Notes: generated by a model not told the origin, from the sequence alone. 7,639 bases of DNA from an uncultured Collinsella sp. (GCA_900764025.1 CAAFMM010000188.1:1-7639); one strand, 5' to 3'. Shown: positions 1 to 6,262, counted from the first letter of the stretch. Program-made: numbers and translations.

Positions 1-572
1 CGCTCGTCCTGGGCGTCCTTGGCCTTGATGAGGTACGGGGCGATGTTGCCGAACTCCTCCATGAAGGTGTCGTACTTGGGGAAGGCGCCGGCGTTCTTGA
101 GGAAGCGGGCGACCAGCGTGATCTGGTAGGTGTAGATGGCCTCGCACAGGACGTCGTCCTCGGCGAAGCTGAAGAACTTGTAATCGGCGTACTCGGTGGC
201 CGGGGTGTTGTCGTTGGAGACATACATCAGCGTGCGGGCACCCTGCTCCTGGCAGAACTTGGCGGCCTCGATGATCTCGGGGGTGGTGCCGGTGCGGGTG
301 GAGAAGACGCAGACCGAGTCCTTGTTGAAGGTCTTGGGCGGGCATGCGAGGAACTCAGCGGCAATCTCGCAGTGGACGTCGACGTCGGCCGTGGTGGTCT
401 CGACCCAATACTTCATCGGGAGCGTGTGGGCCCAGGTGCCGCCGCAGCCGATGAAGAAGATGTTGGAATAACCCTGCTCGCAGACCTTGTCCACGGCAGC
501 CTCAATCTGAGGACGGAGAGCGAGGGCATCGCTCACAACCTTCTCGTAACGAGGCTCATCGAAATTGAACAT
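1..572 (-). CDS. SIS-domain phosphosugar isomerase/deglycase, FrlB-like (3' end beyond window)
   Basis: The gene is cut by the left window edge; 190 codons are visible, whereas FrlB-type SIS proteins usually have about 330-350 residues. The start MFNFDEPRYEK is supported by AGGAG at 579-583, six bases upstream. A helical N-terminal segment (about residues 1-35) is followed by the first SIS domain: strand-glycine motif FFIGCGGT (39-46) and the phosphosugar-binding Ser/Thr loop FSTRTGTTPE (90-99). That loop corresponds to the SxSGxT loop of GlmS-type enzymes. The family binds phosphorylated sugars in the cytoplasm and either isomerises them or, in FrlB/GfrF types, splits 6-phospho Amadori products into glucose 6-phosphate and an amine. 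The short N-terminus before the SIS fold looks more like FrlB than AgaS or GlmS (a judgement from memory). The adjacent mannose-family EIIA/EIIB genes and GntR regulator suggest a phosphorylated PTS product as substrate. The SIS call is firm; the substrate is inferred. It has its own promoter, separate from the PTS genes. Confidence 0.85.
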   Translation of the reverse strand, partial: MFNFDEPRYEKVVSDALALRPQIEAAVDKVCEQGYSNIFFIGCGGTWAHTLPMKYWVETTTADVDVHCEIAAEFLACPPKTFNKDSVCVFSTRTGTTPEIIEAAKFCQEQGARTLMYVSNDNTPATEYADYKFFSFAEDDVLCEAIYTYQITLVARFLKNAGAFPKYDTFMEEFGNIAPYLIKAKDAQDE

Positions 573-619
573 CCCTTACTCCTAACTCACTTGGATGAAC
601 CCTTCATTCATCCCATGAC

Positions 620-639
620 GTTATAATACTTTATATAAC
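620..639. promoter_or_regulatory. Candidate GntR-family operator (site 1)
   Basis: This is an inverted repeat with perfect 6-bp arms, GTTATA-N8-TATAAC. It matches a 20-bp element in front of the EIIA gene (1755-1774) at 14 of 20 positions. It overlaps the predicted -10 element of the SIS gene. GntR/HutC (UTRA) regulators typically bind AT-containing short palindromes at promoters they repress, and one is encoded 1.2 kb away. The assignment to that regulator is inferred. Confidence 0.55.
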
Positions 640-650
640 TAACTATGCAA
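623..650 (-). promoter_or_regulatory. Predicted sigma-70-type promoter of the SIS-domain gene
   Basis: Read on the minus strand, TTGCAT (645-650) and TATTAT (623-628) are separated by 16 bp. This is a reasonable -35/-10 pair in an AT-rich stretch about 50 bp upstream of the SIS gene start at 572. The candidate operator at 620-639 covers the -10 box and part of the spacer, so a bound repressor would block polymerase. The call is from sequence pattern only. Confidence 0.55.
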
Positions 651-680
651 GAACTATTTCAGATTTTTTTGATTTTTCTT

Positions 681-717
681 TAATAAAAAGCCCGCCGATC
701 AAATGAACGACGGGCTT
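681..717 (-). terminator. Factor-independent terminator after the EIIA-EIIB unit
   Basis: On the minus strand, AAGCCCG (711-717 side) pairs with CGGGCTT (688-694 side). The stem is continued by a one-base mismatch and two more G-C pairs, around a 10-nt loop. A T-rich run, TTTTTATTA, follows at 681-689. It lies about 50 bp past the EIIB stop and before the SIS promoter, so it separates the PTS and SIS transcripts. Confidence 0.85.
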
Positions 718-766
718 AAGAAAGGAGGACCTAGTTAATAAATGCTAGACAATGGCATGTTTCCAG

Positions 767-1240
767 CTAGAAAACGTCCTTGGCAAATACCTTTGAGTCA
801 TTGGGGACCTGACGGATTTCGATAACCACGCCATCGTTCACAAGCTCTTGGATATGCTTGGCATCGGTTTCGGTCGCAAAGATCGCGGGGGTCGGATGAA
901 GCGTGGTCTCGGGAGACTTTCGAGTTCCGCCCAAATTGATCTCCTTGATGTCTTTGCAACCCTTAGCAAGGCGATAGGCATCCTCGATCGTCTCGACAAT
1001 GATAAACAGCGAATACTTGTCGGTGACGCCGCTGTTGAGCGCCTCGATAGCAGCGTCAACATCCTTGATGACGAGTTTAACGCCGCTGGGACGAGCTAGC
1101 CTCAATGCGGCTTTTCTCATGTCGTCTTTTGCCACGGCGTCGCTGGCACACAGGATGCAATCGACGTCCAGCGCATGTGTCCAAGACATGGCGACCTGGC
1201 CGTGAATCAATCGGTAATCAACTCTCGTAAGCTTAATCAT
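767..1240 (-). CDS. PTS mannose/fructose/sorbose-family EIIB component
   Basis: The protein has 157 residues, the usual length for this family. The N-terminus MIKLTRVDYRLIHGQV carries the hallmark (R)LIHGQV motif. His13 is the predicted phosphorylated residue that takes phosphate from EIIA and passes it to the sugar during transport through EIIC/EIID. Other family features are the WTHALDVDCILCASD stretch after the active site and a C-terminal VVIEIRQVPND segment. The ATG at 1240 is chosen over an upstream ATG at 1249 because GGAG (1250-1253) sits 9 nt from the former but touches the latter. A longer frame reaching 1351 would overlap EIIA and adds a non-homologous Arg-rich leader. It lies 62 bp downstream of EIIA, in the same direction and probably on one mRNA ending at the 681-717 terminator. 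The sugar is unknown, and EIIC/EIID are not seen here. Confidence 0.93.
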   Translation of the reverse strand: MIKLTRVDYRLIHGQVAMSWTHALDVDCILCASDAVAKDDMRKAALRLARPSGVKLVIKDVDAAIEALNSGVTDKYSLFIIVETIEDAYRLAKGCKDIKEINLGGTRKSPETTLHPTPAIFATETDAKHIQELVNDGVVIEIRQVPNDSKVFAKDVF

Positions 1241-1249
1241 CGTAATCAT

Positions 1250-1253
1250 CTCC
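1250..1253 (-). promoter_or_regulatory. Ribosome binding site deciding the EIIB start
   Basis: On the minus strand GGAG is followed directly by ATGATTACGATG. Only the second ATG (1240) has normal spacing (9 nt), and only it gives the family N-terminus MIKLTRVDYRLIHG. Confidence 0.7.
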
Positions 1254-1302
1254 GCACGTAATAAAGGTAATGACAGGGTTGAATTATTCGTTGAAGCTTG
1301 AG

Positions 1303-1722
1303 CTAGAACTCTTCTTCTTCGACATCGGCAAGCATGTCCGCCGCCTCGCAAAGTTGAATAAATGAACGCGATCCCTCGACCGCGGCTTTGGCCTTGTCCG
1401 CATCCAGGGAGTCCAGCTGTGTAACCATTTCCACCAGCAGCGGCAAGTTCATTCCGGCGATCAACGTAAACGATCCGGTGGTCTGTCTCTGAATGAATTC
1501 GTTGTTTACAGAGCCGCCAAAGATGTCAGTTACGACAAACCAAGAGTCGGCAGGGTCCCTCGTCTCCATCCATGCATCAATCAACGCCGCGACGTCCCTT
1601 GAATCGTCATCGACATAGGCGCACAGGCACTCGATTCGGTCGTTGGTGCCCATCAGAATCTCCAGAGAGCTTTTCATACCTTGGGCGAGATAACCATGAC
1701 TCGCTAGCAATATCTTATTCAT
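1303..1722 (-). CDS. PTS mannose-family EIIA component
   Basis: The protein has 139 residues and matches a stand-alone EIIA-Man domain. The N-terminus MNKILLASHGYLAQGMKSSL has the ASHGxLAxG phosphorylation motif. His9 corresponds to His10 of E. coli ManX and would receive phosphate from HPr. A second family signature is TDIFGGSVNN (about residues 65-74), equivalent to the usual DxxGGSPxN loop. The C-terminus is acidic (VEEEEF). EIIA and EIIB are separate polypeptides here, as in Lev/Aga/Gfr-type systems, rather than fused as in ManX. The start at 1722 has GGAG seven to eight bases upstream. It is the first gene of a two-gene unit with EIIB, preceded by a promoter containing operator site 2, so induction through the neighbouring GntR regulator is likely. 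Substrate specificity cannot be read from EIIA. Confidence 0.93.
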   Translation of the reverse strand: MNKILLASHGYLAQGMKSSLEILMGTNDRIECLCAYVDDDSRDVAALIDAWMETRDPADSWFVVTDIFGGSVNNEFIQRQTTGSFTLIAGMNLPLLVEMVTQLDSLDADKAKAAVEGSRSFIQLCEAADMLADVEEEEF

Positions 1723-1748
1723 AGTTCTCCAATATCAATAAGACGTAC

Positions 1749-1777
1749 TATATTGTCATAACAAAGTATATAAGCAA
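1749..1777 (-). promoter_or_regulatory. Predicted promoter of the EIIA-EIIB unit
   Basis: On the minus strand TTGCTT (1772-1777) and AATATA (1749-1754) are 17 bp apart, giving a 5' leader of about 20 nt before the EIIA start at 1722. The spacer is almost exactly filled by operator-like site 2. The -10 box is imperfect, and an alternative TATACT lies inside the spacer. Confidence 0.5.
1755..1774. promoter_or_regulatory. Candidate GntR-family operator (site 2)
   Basis: The plus-strand sequence GTCATAACAAAGTATATAAG is an imperfect inverted repeat. It shares 14 of 20 positions with the site at 620-639, including most of both outer arms. It sits between the predicted -35 and -10 boxes of the EIIA promoter, the same relation as site 1 to the SIS promoter. 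Binding by the adjacent GntR regulator is inferred. Confidence 0.5.
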
Positions 1778-1836
1778 TCTGCCCTACGTGGTGTGTCTAT
1801 TTTCCAAATCCGCGAACGGTAACAATTGGTCGGTAA

Positions 1837-1850
1837 ATAGACTAATCTAT
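1837..1850. repeat. Short AT-rich palindrome downstream of the GntR gene
   Basis: ATAGA and TCTAT flank a 4-nt centre (ATAGACTAATCTAT), 7 bp past the GntR stop codon. The stem is only 5 bp and no T-run follows, so it is a poor terminator. It may be an unrelated protein-binding site or chance. Confidence 0.3.
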
Positions 1851-1857
1851 CTCTAAT

Positions 1858-2571
1858 TTACAAATAGAACTTCAGTCGCTCGGTGCAGTACACCTGACGG
1901 GAGATGAAAAGCGGCTCGCCGCTTGGAGCATAACGTCTATCGACAAACAGAAGCAGCGGAGAGTCCAGTTCCACGTTAAGGTATGCCGCCTCGAGCTCGC
2001 TCGCATAGCAGACCTCGAGCGTACGCGTGTTGGGGCCCATCTTGATCCCCTGGCGATCGAGTACCGCCATCAGCGAATCCTCGAGGGATTCATGCTCCAA
2101 AAAAGAAAGCGCAGTGGAATAGCTATTGGTTTCCAGCATCGTGGGCTTGTCATCCACAAGACGCAGACGACGACTACGCAATACCTTTTGGGTATCGTCT
2201 ACGCCCAGAAACTTCGCGTCTCGCAGGCTTGGGAAGTCCCAGCCCATTGCGAGAACCCTGGTAGACGCCTGTTTTCCCGCAAGCTGGCACGAATGGGTAA
2301 AGCTCTCACGGTCGTCCGCGGCATACATCTGTGTGTCCGACGAAACGAACGTGCCCTTGCCTCGGGCCCTCTCAACAAGCCCAGCATCTTCCATTTCTTT
2401 AATTGCGGAGCGAACCGTTATTCGGCTCACGCCAAATTGCTCGATGAGCTCCACCTCGGTCGGAAGCTTATCTCCCGGGCGGTACGTGCCGTTGGCGATC
2501 GAATCAGAGAGCGCACGGACAATCTGTTTGTACAGGGGGACAACGCTATTTGCTTCAACCATATCAACCAT
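1858..2571 (-). CDS. GntR-family (HutC/UTRA subfamily) transcriptional regulator
   Basis: The protein has 237 residues, typical for this subfamily. Residues about 12-76 form the winged helix-turn-helix: PLYKQIVRALSDSI, then PGDKLPTEVELIEQFGVSR and TVRSAIKEMEDAGL, with the wing RGKGTFV. Residues about 95-235 match a UTRA ligand-binding domain, with the typical RxRLRLVDDKPTMLE strand pair and a C-terminal RQVYCTERLKFYL. UTRA regulators sense phosphorylated sugars or related metabolites and usually repress adjacent uptake/catabolic genes; B. subtilis FrlR is an example. It sits just upstream of, and in the same direction as, EIIA-EIIB, with a 135-bp gap holding a separate promoter. Two ATG codons are possible: 2571 (AAAGG only 1 nt away) and 2562 (10 nt away), and the second may be the true one. 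Candidate operators occur before EIIA, the SIS gene and possibly itself. Confidence 0.93.
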   Translation of the reverse strand: MVDMVEANSVVPLYKQIVRALSDSIANGTYRPGDKLPTEVELIEQFGVSRITVRSAIKEMEDAGLVERARGKGTFVSSDTQMYAADDRESFTHSCQLAGKQASTRVLAMGWDFPSLRDAKFLGVDDTQKVLRSRRLRLVDDKPTMLETNSYSTALSFLEHESLEDSLMAVLDRQGIKMGPNTRTLEVCYASELEAAYLNVELDSPLLLFVDRRYAPSGEPLFISRQVYCTERLKFYL

Positions 2572-2607
2572 ACCTTTGCAAGGAATCAGCAGCTTATAGA
2601 TAGATGA

Positions 2608-2625
2608 CTTATATTGTATTAGAAC
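2608..2625. promoter_or_regulatory. Weak operator-like site upstream of the GntR gene (site 3)
   Basis: CTTATAT-T-GTATTAGAAC resembles the minus-strand form of site 1, GTTATAT-AAA-GTATTATAAC. It matches at 6 of 7 left and 9 of 10 right positions but has a 2-bp shorter centre. The altered spacing makes binding uncertain. If real, it would allow autoregulation of the regulator gene. Confidence 0.3.
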
Positions 2626-2783
2626 TTTTTAGGAGTCCATATATTTCCTAAACGATTCGGTAAACGGGGTGTTATTTCACTTTAGCGGGGTGCAGCGGCT
2701 ACCCGCGGCATTCGTTATCAACCTAGCTAGGCTAGTCCACCCACATCGTCTTCAGTTCGCTGCAGAGCCGCGCTCCATATGGG

Positions 2784-2789
2784 TATACT
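2784..2789 (+). promoter_or_regulatory. Possible -10 element for the M16 peptidase gene
   Basis: GGGTATACT contains a good -10 hexamer, TATACT, about 52 bp upstream of the start at 2842. No convincing -35 box is found 16-18 bp further upstream, so the assignment is weak. The rest of the 270-bp divergent region shows no other clear promoter for this gene. Confidence 0.3.
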
Positions 2790-2827
2790 CTCGAGGATTC
2801 GACTCGATTCGCCCCCGCTGGGGCGTC

Positions 2828-2834
2828 AAAGGAG
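2828..2834 (+). promoter_or_regulatory. Ribosome binding site deciding the M16 peptidase start
   Basis: AAAGGAG lies 7 nt before the ATG at 2842. It falls inside a longer open frame that begins at 2779, showing that the upstream 21 codons are leader sequence and not protein. Confidence 0.85.
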
Positions 2835-2841
2835 ACTGCAT

Positions 2842-5800
2842 ATGCCCACCACCTCAACCGACCCGCGCGCCGCTGCTGCCGCGCTGCTGGTGCCCGGTAC
2901 CACCTGCCACGGCTTTGCCGTCGAGCGCTGCGAGACCGTGCCCGAGCTCGACTCGGACGCCTACGTGCTGCGCCACACTGCCTCGGGCGCTCGCCTGCTG
3001 TACCTGGCGTGCGACGACGAAAACAAGGCCTTTGCCATTGGCTTTAAGACGCCGCCGGCCGATTCCACCGGCGTGTTCCACATTCTTGAGCATTCGGTGC
3101 TGTGCGGGTCGGCCAAGTTCCCCGTCAAGGAGCCGTTCGTGGACCTGATCAAGAGCTCCATGCAGACGTTCCTCAACGCCATGACCTACCCCGACAAGAC
3201 CATCTACCCCGTTGCCACCACCAACGAGCAGGACCTGTACAACCTGATGGACGTGTACCTGGACGCGGTGTTCAACCCGGCTATCTACACCAAGCCGACC
3301 ATTTTTGAGCAGGAGGGCTGGCACTACGAGCTGGACCTGCCGGAGGGCGCCGAGGGCGAGGGCGACGGCAGCCTGCGCGAGGGCACGCTGCGCTATAACG
3401 GCGTGGTGTTCAACGAGATGAAGGGTGCGCTGTCCGACCCCATGAGCGTGCTGGACGACGCCGTCAACGCCGCGCTCTATCCCGACACCGCCTATGCGCA
3501 CGAGAGCGGTGGCGACCCGCGCGCGATTCCCGCGCTCACCTACGAGCAGTTCCTGGACACGCACGCGCGCCACTACAATCCTTCCAACTCCTACATCACG
3601 CTCTACGGCGACCTGGACGTGGACCGCGCGCTGGCCTTTTTGGACGAGCGCTATCTGTCGCAGCCGAGCGCTGCGAGCCGCCGCATGGACGCTGCCGTTG
3701 CCGCCGGCGAGGACCCGTCCACGCTGGCGCCCAATCCGCTGGGCGTGCAGGTGCCTGTGACCTGCGAGTATAAGCGTGTCGAGATGGCCACCACGCCCGA
3801 GAACGCCCTGGTGGGCCTGGGCCTGGTGCTGGGCAGCGCGCTCGACCGCAAGCGCACAATCGCGGCGGACATCCTGTTCGAGGCACTGCTGGGCTCCAAC
3901 GAGGCACCAGTTAAGAAGGCCATTCTGGCCGCCGGCCTGGGCGGCAACGTGGTGAGCTACACCGCGGCCGAGAGCCTGCAGCCCTACGAGCTCATCATGC
4001 TGCAGAACGCGCAGCCCGGCGTGGCGCGCGAGCTGCGTCGCGTGTTCCAGGACGCCTGCCGCGACCTGTGCGAGCACGGCGTTCCGCGCGAGCGCCTGGA
4101 GGCCATCATCAGCAGCAACGAGTACGACCTGCGCCAGCGCGACTATGGCATCGCCGACGGCGTGGCCATTGCGTGCGACGCGCTGAGCACGTGGCTCTAC
4201 GATGACGACGCCGCGACGCTGGCGCTCAAGTACGGCCCGGTGTACGAGGAGCTGCGTGGCGAGCTGGACGGCAGCTACTTTGAGGACCTGCTGCGCGAGC
4301 TCGTGCTGGAAAACGACCACATGGCGCTGGTCGAGCTGGTTCCGGTAGACGCCGCCGAGGGCGCGGAGGGCGCCGAAGCTGCCGAGCTGGCTGCCAAGCG
4401 CGATGCCATGACCGATGCCGAGCTGGCGGACGTGGTCGAGCGCACGGCCGCGCTGCGTGCTGCGCAGGAGGCCGAGGACACGCCCGAGGACAAGGCCACG
4501 CTGCCGCGTCTGCGTGTATCCGACATTGGCGAGGCGCGCCCCGAGCCGCCGCTCGTCGTGGACACGACTGCGCCCATCCCCTGCCTGCGCCACGACATTC
4601 CCACCAACCGCCTGGCCTACGCCATGCAGTACTTCGACCTGAGCTGCGTCGCATTTGAGGACCTGCCCTACGTGACGCTGCTCTGCCGTCTGCTCAAGCA
4701 GCTGCCCACGCGCGAGCACTCGGCCGAGGAGCTCGACAACCTGCTCGCCGGCAAGCTGGGCTTTTTGAGCTTTACGACCGAGGTCATGACGCAACCCGAC
4801 GTGGACGGCGTGCGCCCCTACCTGCTGGTGAGCGCCGGTGCCCTGTCCGAAAAGATCGACGCGCTGGCGAGCCTGCCGCGCGAGGTGTGGTCGAGCACGC
4901 TTTTGCTCGATGCTGACGCCGACCGCGTTCGCGACGTGCTCACGCAGATTCGCATTGGGCTTGAGCAGGGCTTTATCAACAACGGACACTCGGCGGCGCT
5001 GGGTCGCGCGATGAGCTACAGCCCGCCTTCGGCCGTGGTGCGCGAGCAGCTTTCGGGCGTGGACTTCTACCTGTTCCTGCGCGATCTGCTCGACCACTTT
5101 GACGAGCGACTGGACGGCCTGCGCGCCAAGCTTGCCGCGCTGGCAGACCGCATCTTTGTGGCCGATGGCTGCATGGCGAGCTTTACCGGCAGCGACGAGG
5201 ACTTTGACGCGTACTGGGATGCCGCGGGCGACCTGGGGCTTGGCGCGGGTGCGGCGGGCGTTGCCGGTCACGACGCGCTCGTGGTGCCGGAGCCGCGCGA
5301 CCGTCACGAGGCTTTCGTCATCCCCAGCGACATCTGCTTTGCGGCGCGTGCGTGCGACCCGCGTCGCCTGGGCATCGACGTGACGGGCGCCTGGGCCGTG
5401 GCTGCCAACGCGCTCTCCTACGACTACCTGTGGAACGAGATCCGTGTGAAGGGCGGTGCGTACGGCTGTGGATTCCGCGCAGCCGGCGAGCGCCAGACGG
5501 CGTTCTACACCTACCGCGACCCGGCGGTCGATCCTTCGATTGAGCGCGTGGAACGCGCGGGCGCATGGCTCGGCAGCTTTGAACCCGACGAGGCCGCCTT
5601 TGAGGGCTTTATCGTGAGCTGCGTGAGCGGCATGGACGCGCCCGTGAAGCCGTACGCGCTCACCAAGCGCCGCAACACGACCTACCTGGCCGGGCTCGAT
5701 CCGCACGCGCGCGAGGAGCGCCGCGCCCAGATGCTCGCGGCCACACCCGGTGAGCTTCGCTCGCTCGGCGCCGACGTGACGCGCATCGCAGCCGCGTCGC

Positions 5801-5877
5801 CCACCTGTGTCTTTGGCGGCCGAGACGTCATCGCCAAGAGCAACGCCGGCTTTAACATCGTCGACCTGCTGGCCTAA
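2842..5877 (+). CDS. M16C-family zinc metallopeptidase, PreP/Cym1-like
   Basis: The protein has 1011 residues, close to the size of presequence proteases (about 970-1000). These clamshell enzymes degrade short unstructured peptides in an enclosed chamber. The inverted zinc motif HILEH is at 80-84 (His80 and His84 ligands, Glu83 base). The third ligand is Glu192 in FNEMKG. The neighbouring stretch SVLCGS and TFLNAMTYPDKTIYPVAT (109-126) is characteristic of the PreP subfamily. The C-terminal half has WNEIRVKGGAYG (864-875), whose Arg868 and Tyr874 match the conserved Arg/Tyr pair of plant PreP1. All key residues are therefore present. An Ala/Glu-rich linker around 503-545 probably joins the two halves. 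An acidic Gly-rich insertion (about 165-182) precedes the third ligand. There is no signal peptide or membrane segment, so it is predicted cytoplasmic. It is a single-gene unit ending at a strong terminator. In bacteria its substrates are not well defined. Confidence 0.95.
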   Translation: MPTTSTDPRAAAAALLVPGTTCHGFAVERCETVPELDSDAYVLRHTASGARLLYLACDDENKAFAIGFKTPPADSTGVFHILEHSVLCGSAKFPVKEPFVDLIKSSMQTFLNAMTYPDKTIYPVATTNEQDLYNLMDVYLDAVFNPAIYTKPTIFEQEGWHYELDLPEGAEGEGDGSLREGTLRYNGVVFNEMKGALSDPMSVLDDAVNAALYPDTAYAHESGGDPRAIPALTYEQFLDTHARHYNPSNSYITLYGDLDVDRALAFLDERYLSQPSAASRRMDAAVAAGEDPSTLAPNPLGVQVPVTCEYKRVEMATTPENALVGLGLVLGSALDRKRTIAADILFEALLGSNEAPVKKAILAAGLGGNVVSYTAAESLQPYELIMLQNAQPGVARELRRVFQDACRDLCEHGVPRERLEAIISSNEYDLRQRDYGIADGVAIACDALSTWLYDDDAATLALKYGPVYEELRGELDGSYFEDLLRELVLENDHMALVELVPVDAAEGAEGAEAAELAAKRDAMTDAELADVVERTAALRAAQEAEDTPEDKATLPRLRVSDIGEARPEPPLVVDTTAPIPCLRHDIPTNRLAYAMQYFDLSCVAFEDLPYVTLLCRLLKQLPTREHSAEELDNLLAGKLGFLSFTTEVMTQPDVDGVRPYLLVSAGALSEKIDALASLPREVWSSTLLLDADADRVRDVLTQIRIGLEQGFINNGHSAALGRAMSYSPPSAVVREQLSGVDFYLFLRDLLDHFDERLDGLRAKLAALADRIFVADGCMASFTGSDEDFDAYWDAAGDLGLGAGAAGVAGHDALVVPEPRDRHEAFVIPSDICFAARACDPRRLGIDVTGAWAVAANALSYDYLWNEIRVKGGAYGCGFRAAGERQTAFYTYRDPAVDPSIERVERAGAWLGSFEPDEAAFEGFIVSCVSGMDAPVKPYALTKRRNTTYLAGLDPHAREERRAQMLAATPGELRSLGADVTRIAAASPTCVFGGRDVIAKSNAGFNIVDLLA

Positions 5878-5882
5878 CGCAC

Positions 5883-5928
5883 AAAGGTAGATTTTTGGGA
5901 CATGCCTAAAAATCTACCTTTTCTTTTT
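5883..5928 (+). terminator. Strong factor-independent terminator of the M16 gene
   Basis: A perfect 14-bp stem, AAAGGTAGATTTTT (5883-5896) with AAAAATCTACCTTT (5908-5921), encloses an 11-nt loop. A run TTTTCTTTTT follows at 5919-5928. It begins five bases past the stop codon. Confidence 0.92.
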
Positions 5929-5935
5929 CCGCTTG

Positions 5936-5961
5936 GGCGGGCCAGCTCAGCCCGTCCCGCC
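5936..5961. repeat. Small GC-rich stem-loop
   Basis: GGCGGG (5936-5941) can pair with CCCGCC (5956-5961) around a 14-nt loop. It is followed by GGTTTT, so it could act as a weak back-up terminator. The short stem in GC-rich DNA makes chance a real option. Confidence 0.35.
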
Positions 5962-5967
5962 GGTTTT

Positions 5968-6024
5968 GTCTCGATCTGTAACATCTAGGCGGCAATATCG
6001 GCTCCAGATGTTACAGACCGAGAC
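5968..6024. repeat. Long palindromic unit 1
   Basis: Two 19-bp arms, GTCTCGATCTGTAACATCT (5968-5986) and its complement at 6006-6024, differ at one position and enclose a 19-nt loop. It shares its left arm and the following CTAGGC with unit 2, 81 bp downstream. No coding potential is evident. It could be a REP/MITE-like interspersed element or a structured RNA processing site. Confidence 0.8.
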
Positions 6025-6045
6025 GTTTCCGAATGGCGACGGCTC

Positions 6046-6108
6046 TTTGTCTCGATCTGTAACAGCTAGGCCCATTTATGTCGAGTTACTGTTACAGATC
6101 GAGACAAA
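6046..6108. repeat. Long palindromic unit 2
   Basis: Perfect 20-bp arms, TTTGTCTCGATCTGTAACAG (6046-6065) and its complement (6089-6108), enclose a 23-nt loop. It is nearly identical to unit 1 in the arms but not in the loop beyond CTAGGC. Arm conservation with loop divergence points to selection or copying of the inverted repeat itself. Confidence 0.85.
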
Positions 6109-6207
6109 CCGCCGCGAACACCCGCTCTTCGTCAAAACCCACGAAGGTGTCCATGAACTGCCCCCTTTGCGATGGTTTGTGTGGTGATTTGGGTGTTTAC
6201 CCAGATA
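6109..6207. other. Intergenic stretch without recognised gene
   Basis: No coding or RNA signal is seen between the second palindrome and the hairpin before the cyclo-ligase gene. A small inverted repeat, GGGTGTTTACCC (6191-6202), and a GATAAA hexamer (6204-6209) are present, but no convincing promoter could be assembled. Confidence 0.4.
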
Positions 6208-6246
6208 AAACCTGCCAAAATAAACCTGTCCCTTTTTGGTAGGTTT
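6208..6246 (+). promoter_or_regulatory. Hairpin abutting the ribosome binding site of the cyclo-ligase gene
   Basis: AAACCTGCCAAAA (6208-6220) pairs with TTTTGGTAGGTTT (6234-6246) with one G-U wobble over 13 bp, around a 13-nt loop containing a second AAACCTG. The stem ends directly next to GGGAG at 6247-6251. It could influence translation or mRNA stability of the downstream gene, or be part of an interspersed repeat. The function is inferred. Confidence 0.5.
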
Positions 6247-6262
6247 GGGAGATGAGACTGGG

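Noticed and set aside
721..826. AAAGGAGG followed by a short plus-strand open frame at about 743
   Set aside because: The spacing to the ATG is too long, the frame is under 30 codons and it overlaps the 3' end of EIIB; probably chance.
1241..1351. N-terminal extension of EIIB to 1351
   Set aside because: It overlaps EIIA, gives an Arg/Cys-rich leader unlike the family, and a better-placed ribosome binding site serves the ATG at 1240.
2092..2607. Plus-strand open frames (about 157-171 codons) opposite the GntR regulator
   Set aside because: No recognisable motifs, and the minus strand encodes a full GntR/UTRA protein.
2722..2735. CCTAGCTAGG palindrome with a third CTAG nearby
   Set aside because: CTAG occurs at several other places in the window, and nothing links this cluster to a promoter or gene; too short to interpret.
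2854..5706. 950-codon open frame on the minus strand opposite the M16 gene
   Set aside because: It mirrors the GC-rich codon bias of the real gene; its translation is His/Val/Gln/Arg-rich low-complexity sequence without family motifs, while the plus strand has a complete M16C protein with a ribosome binding site and terminator.
5968..6108. CRISPR array
   Set aside because: Only two units, with long internal inverted repeats, non-uniform spacing of arms and no cas gene nearby.
5933..6187. 84-codon open frame across the palindromic region
   Set aside because: It runs through the two hairpins, lacks a ribosome binding site and encodes repeated arm sequence (LSRSVT twice), so it is a by-product of the repeats.
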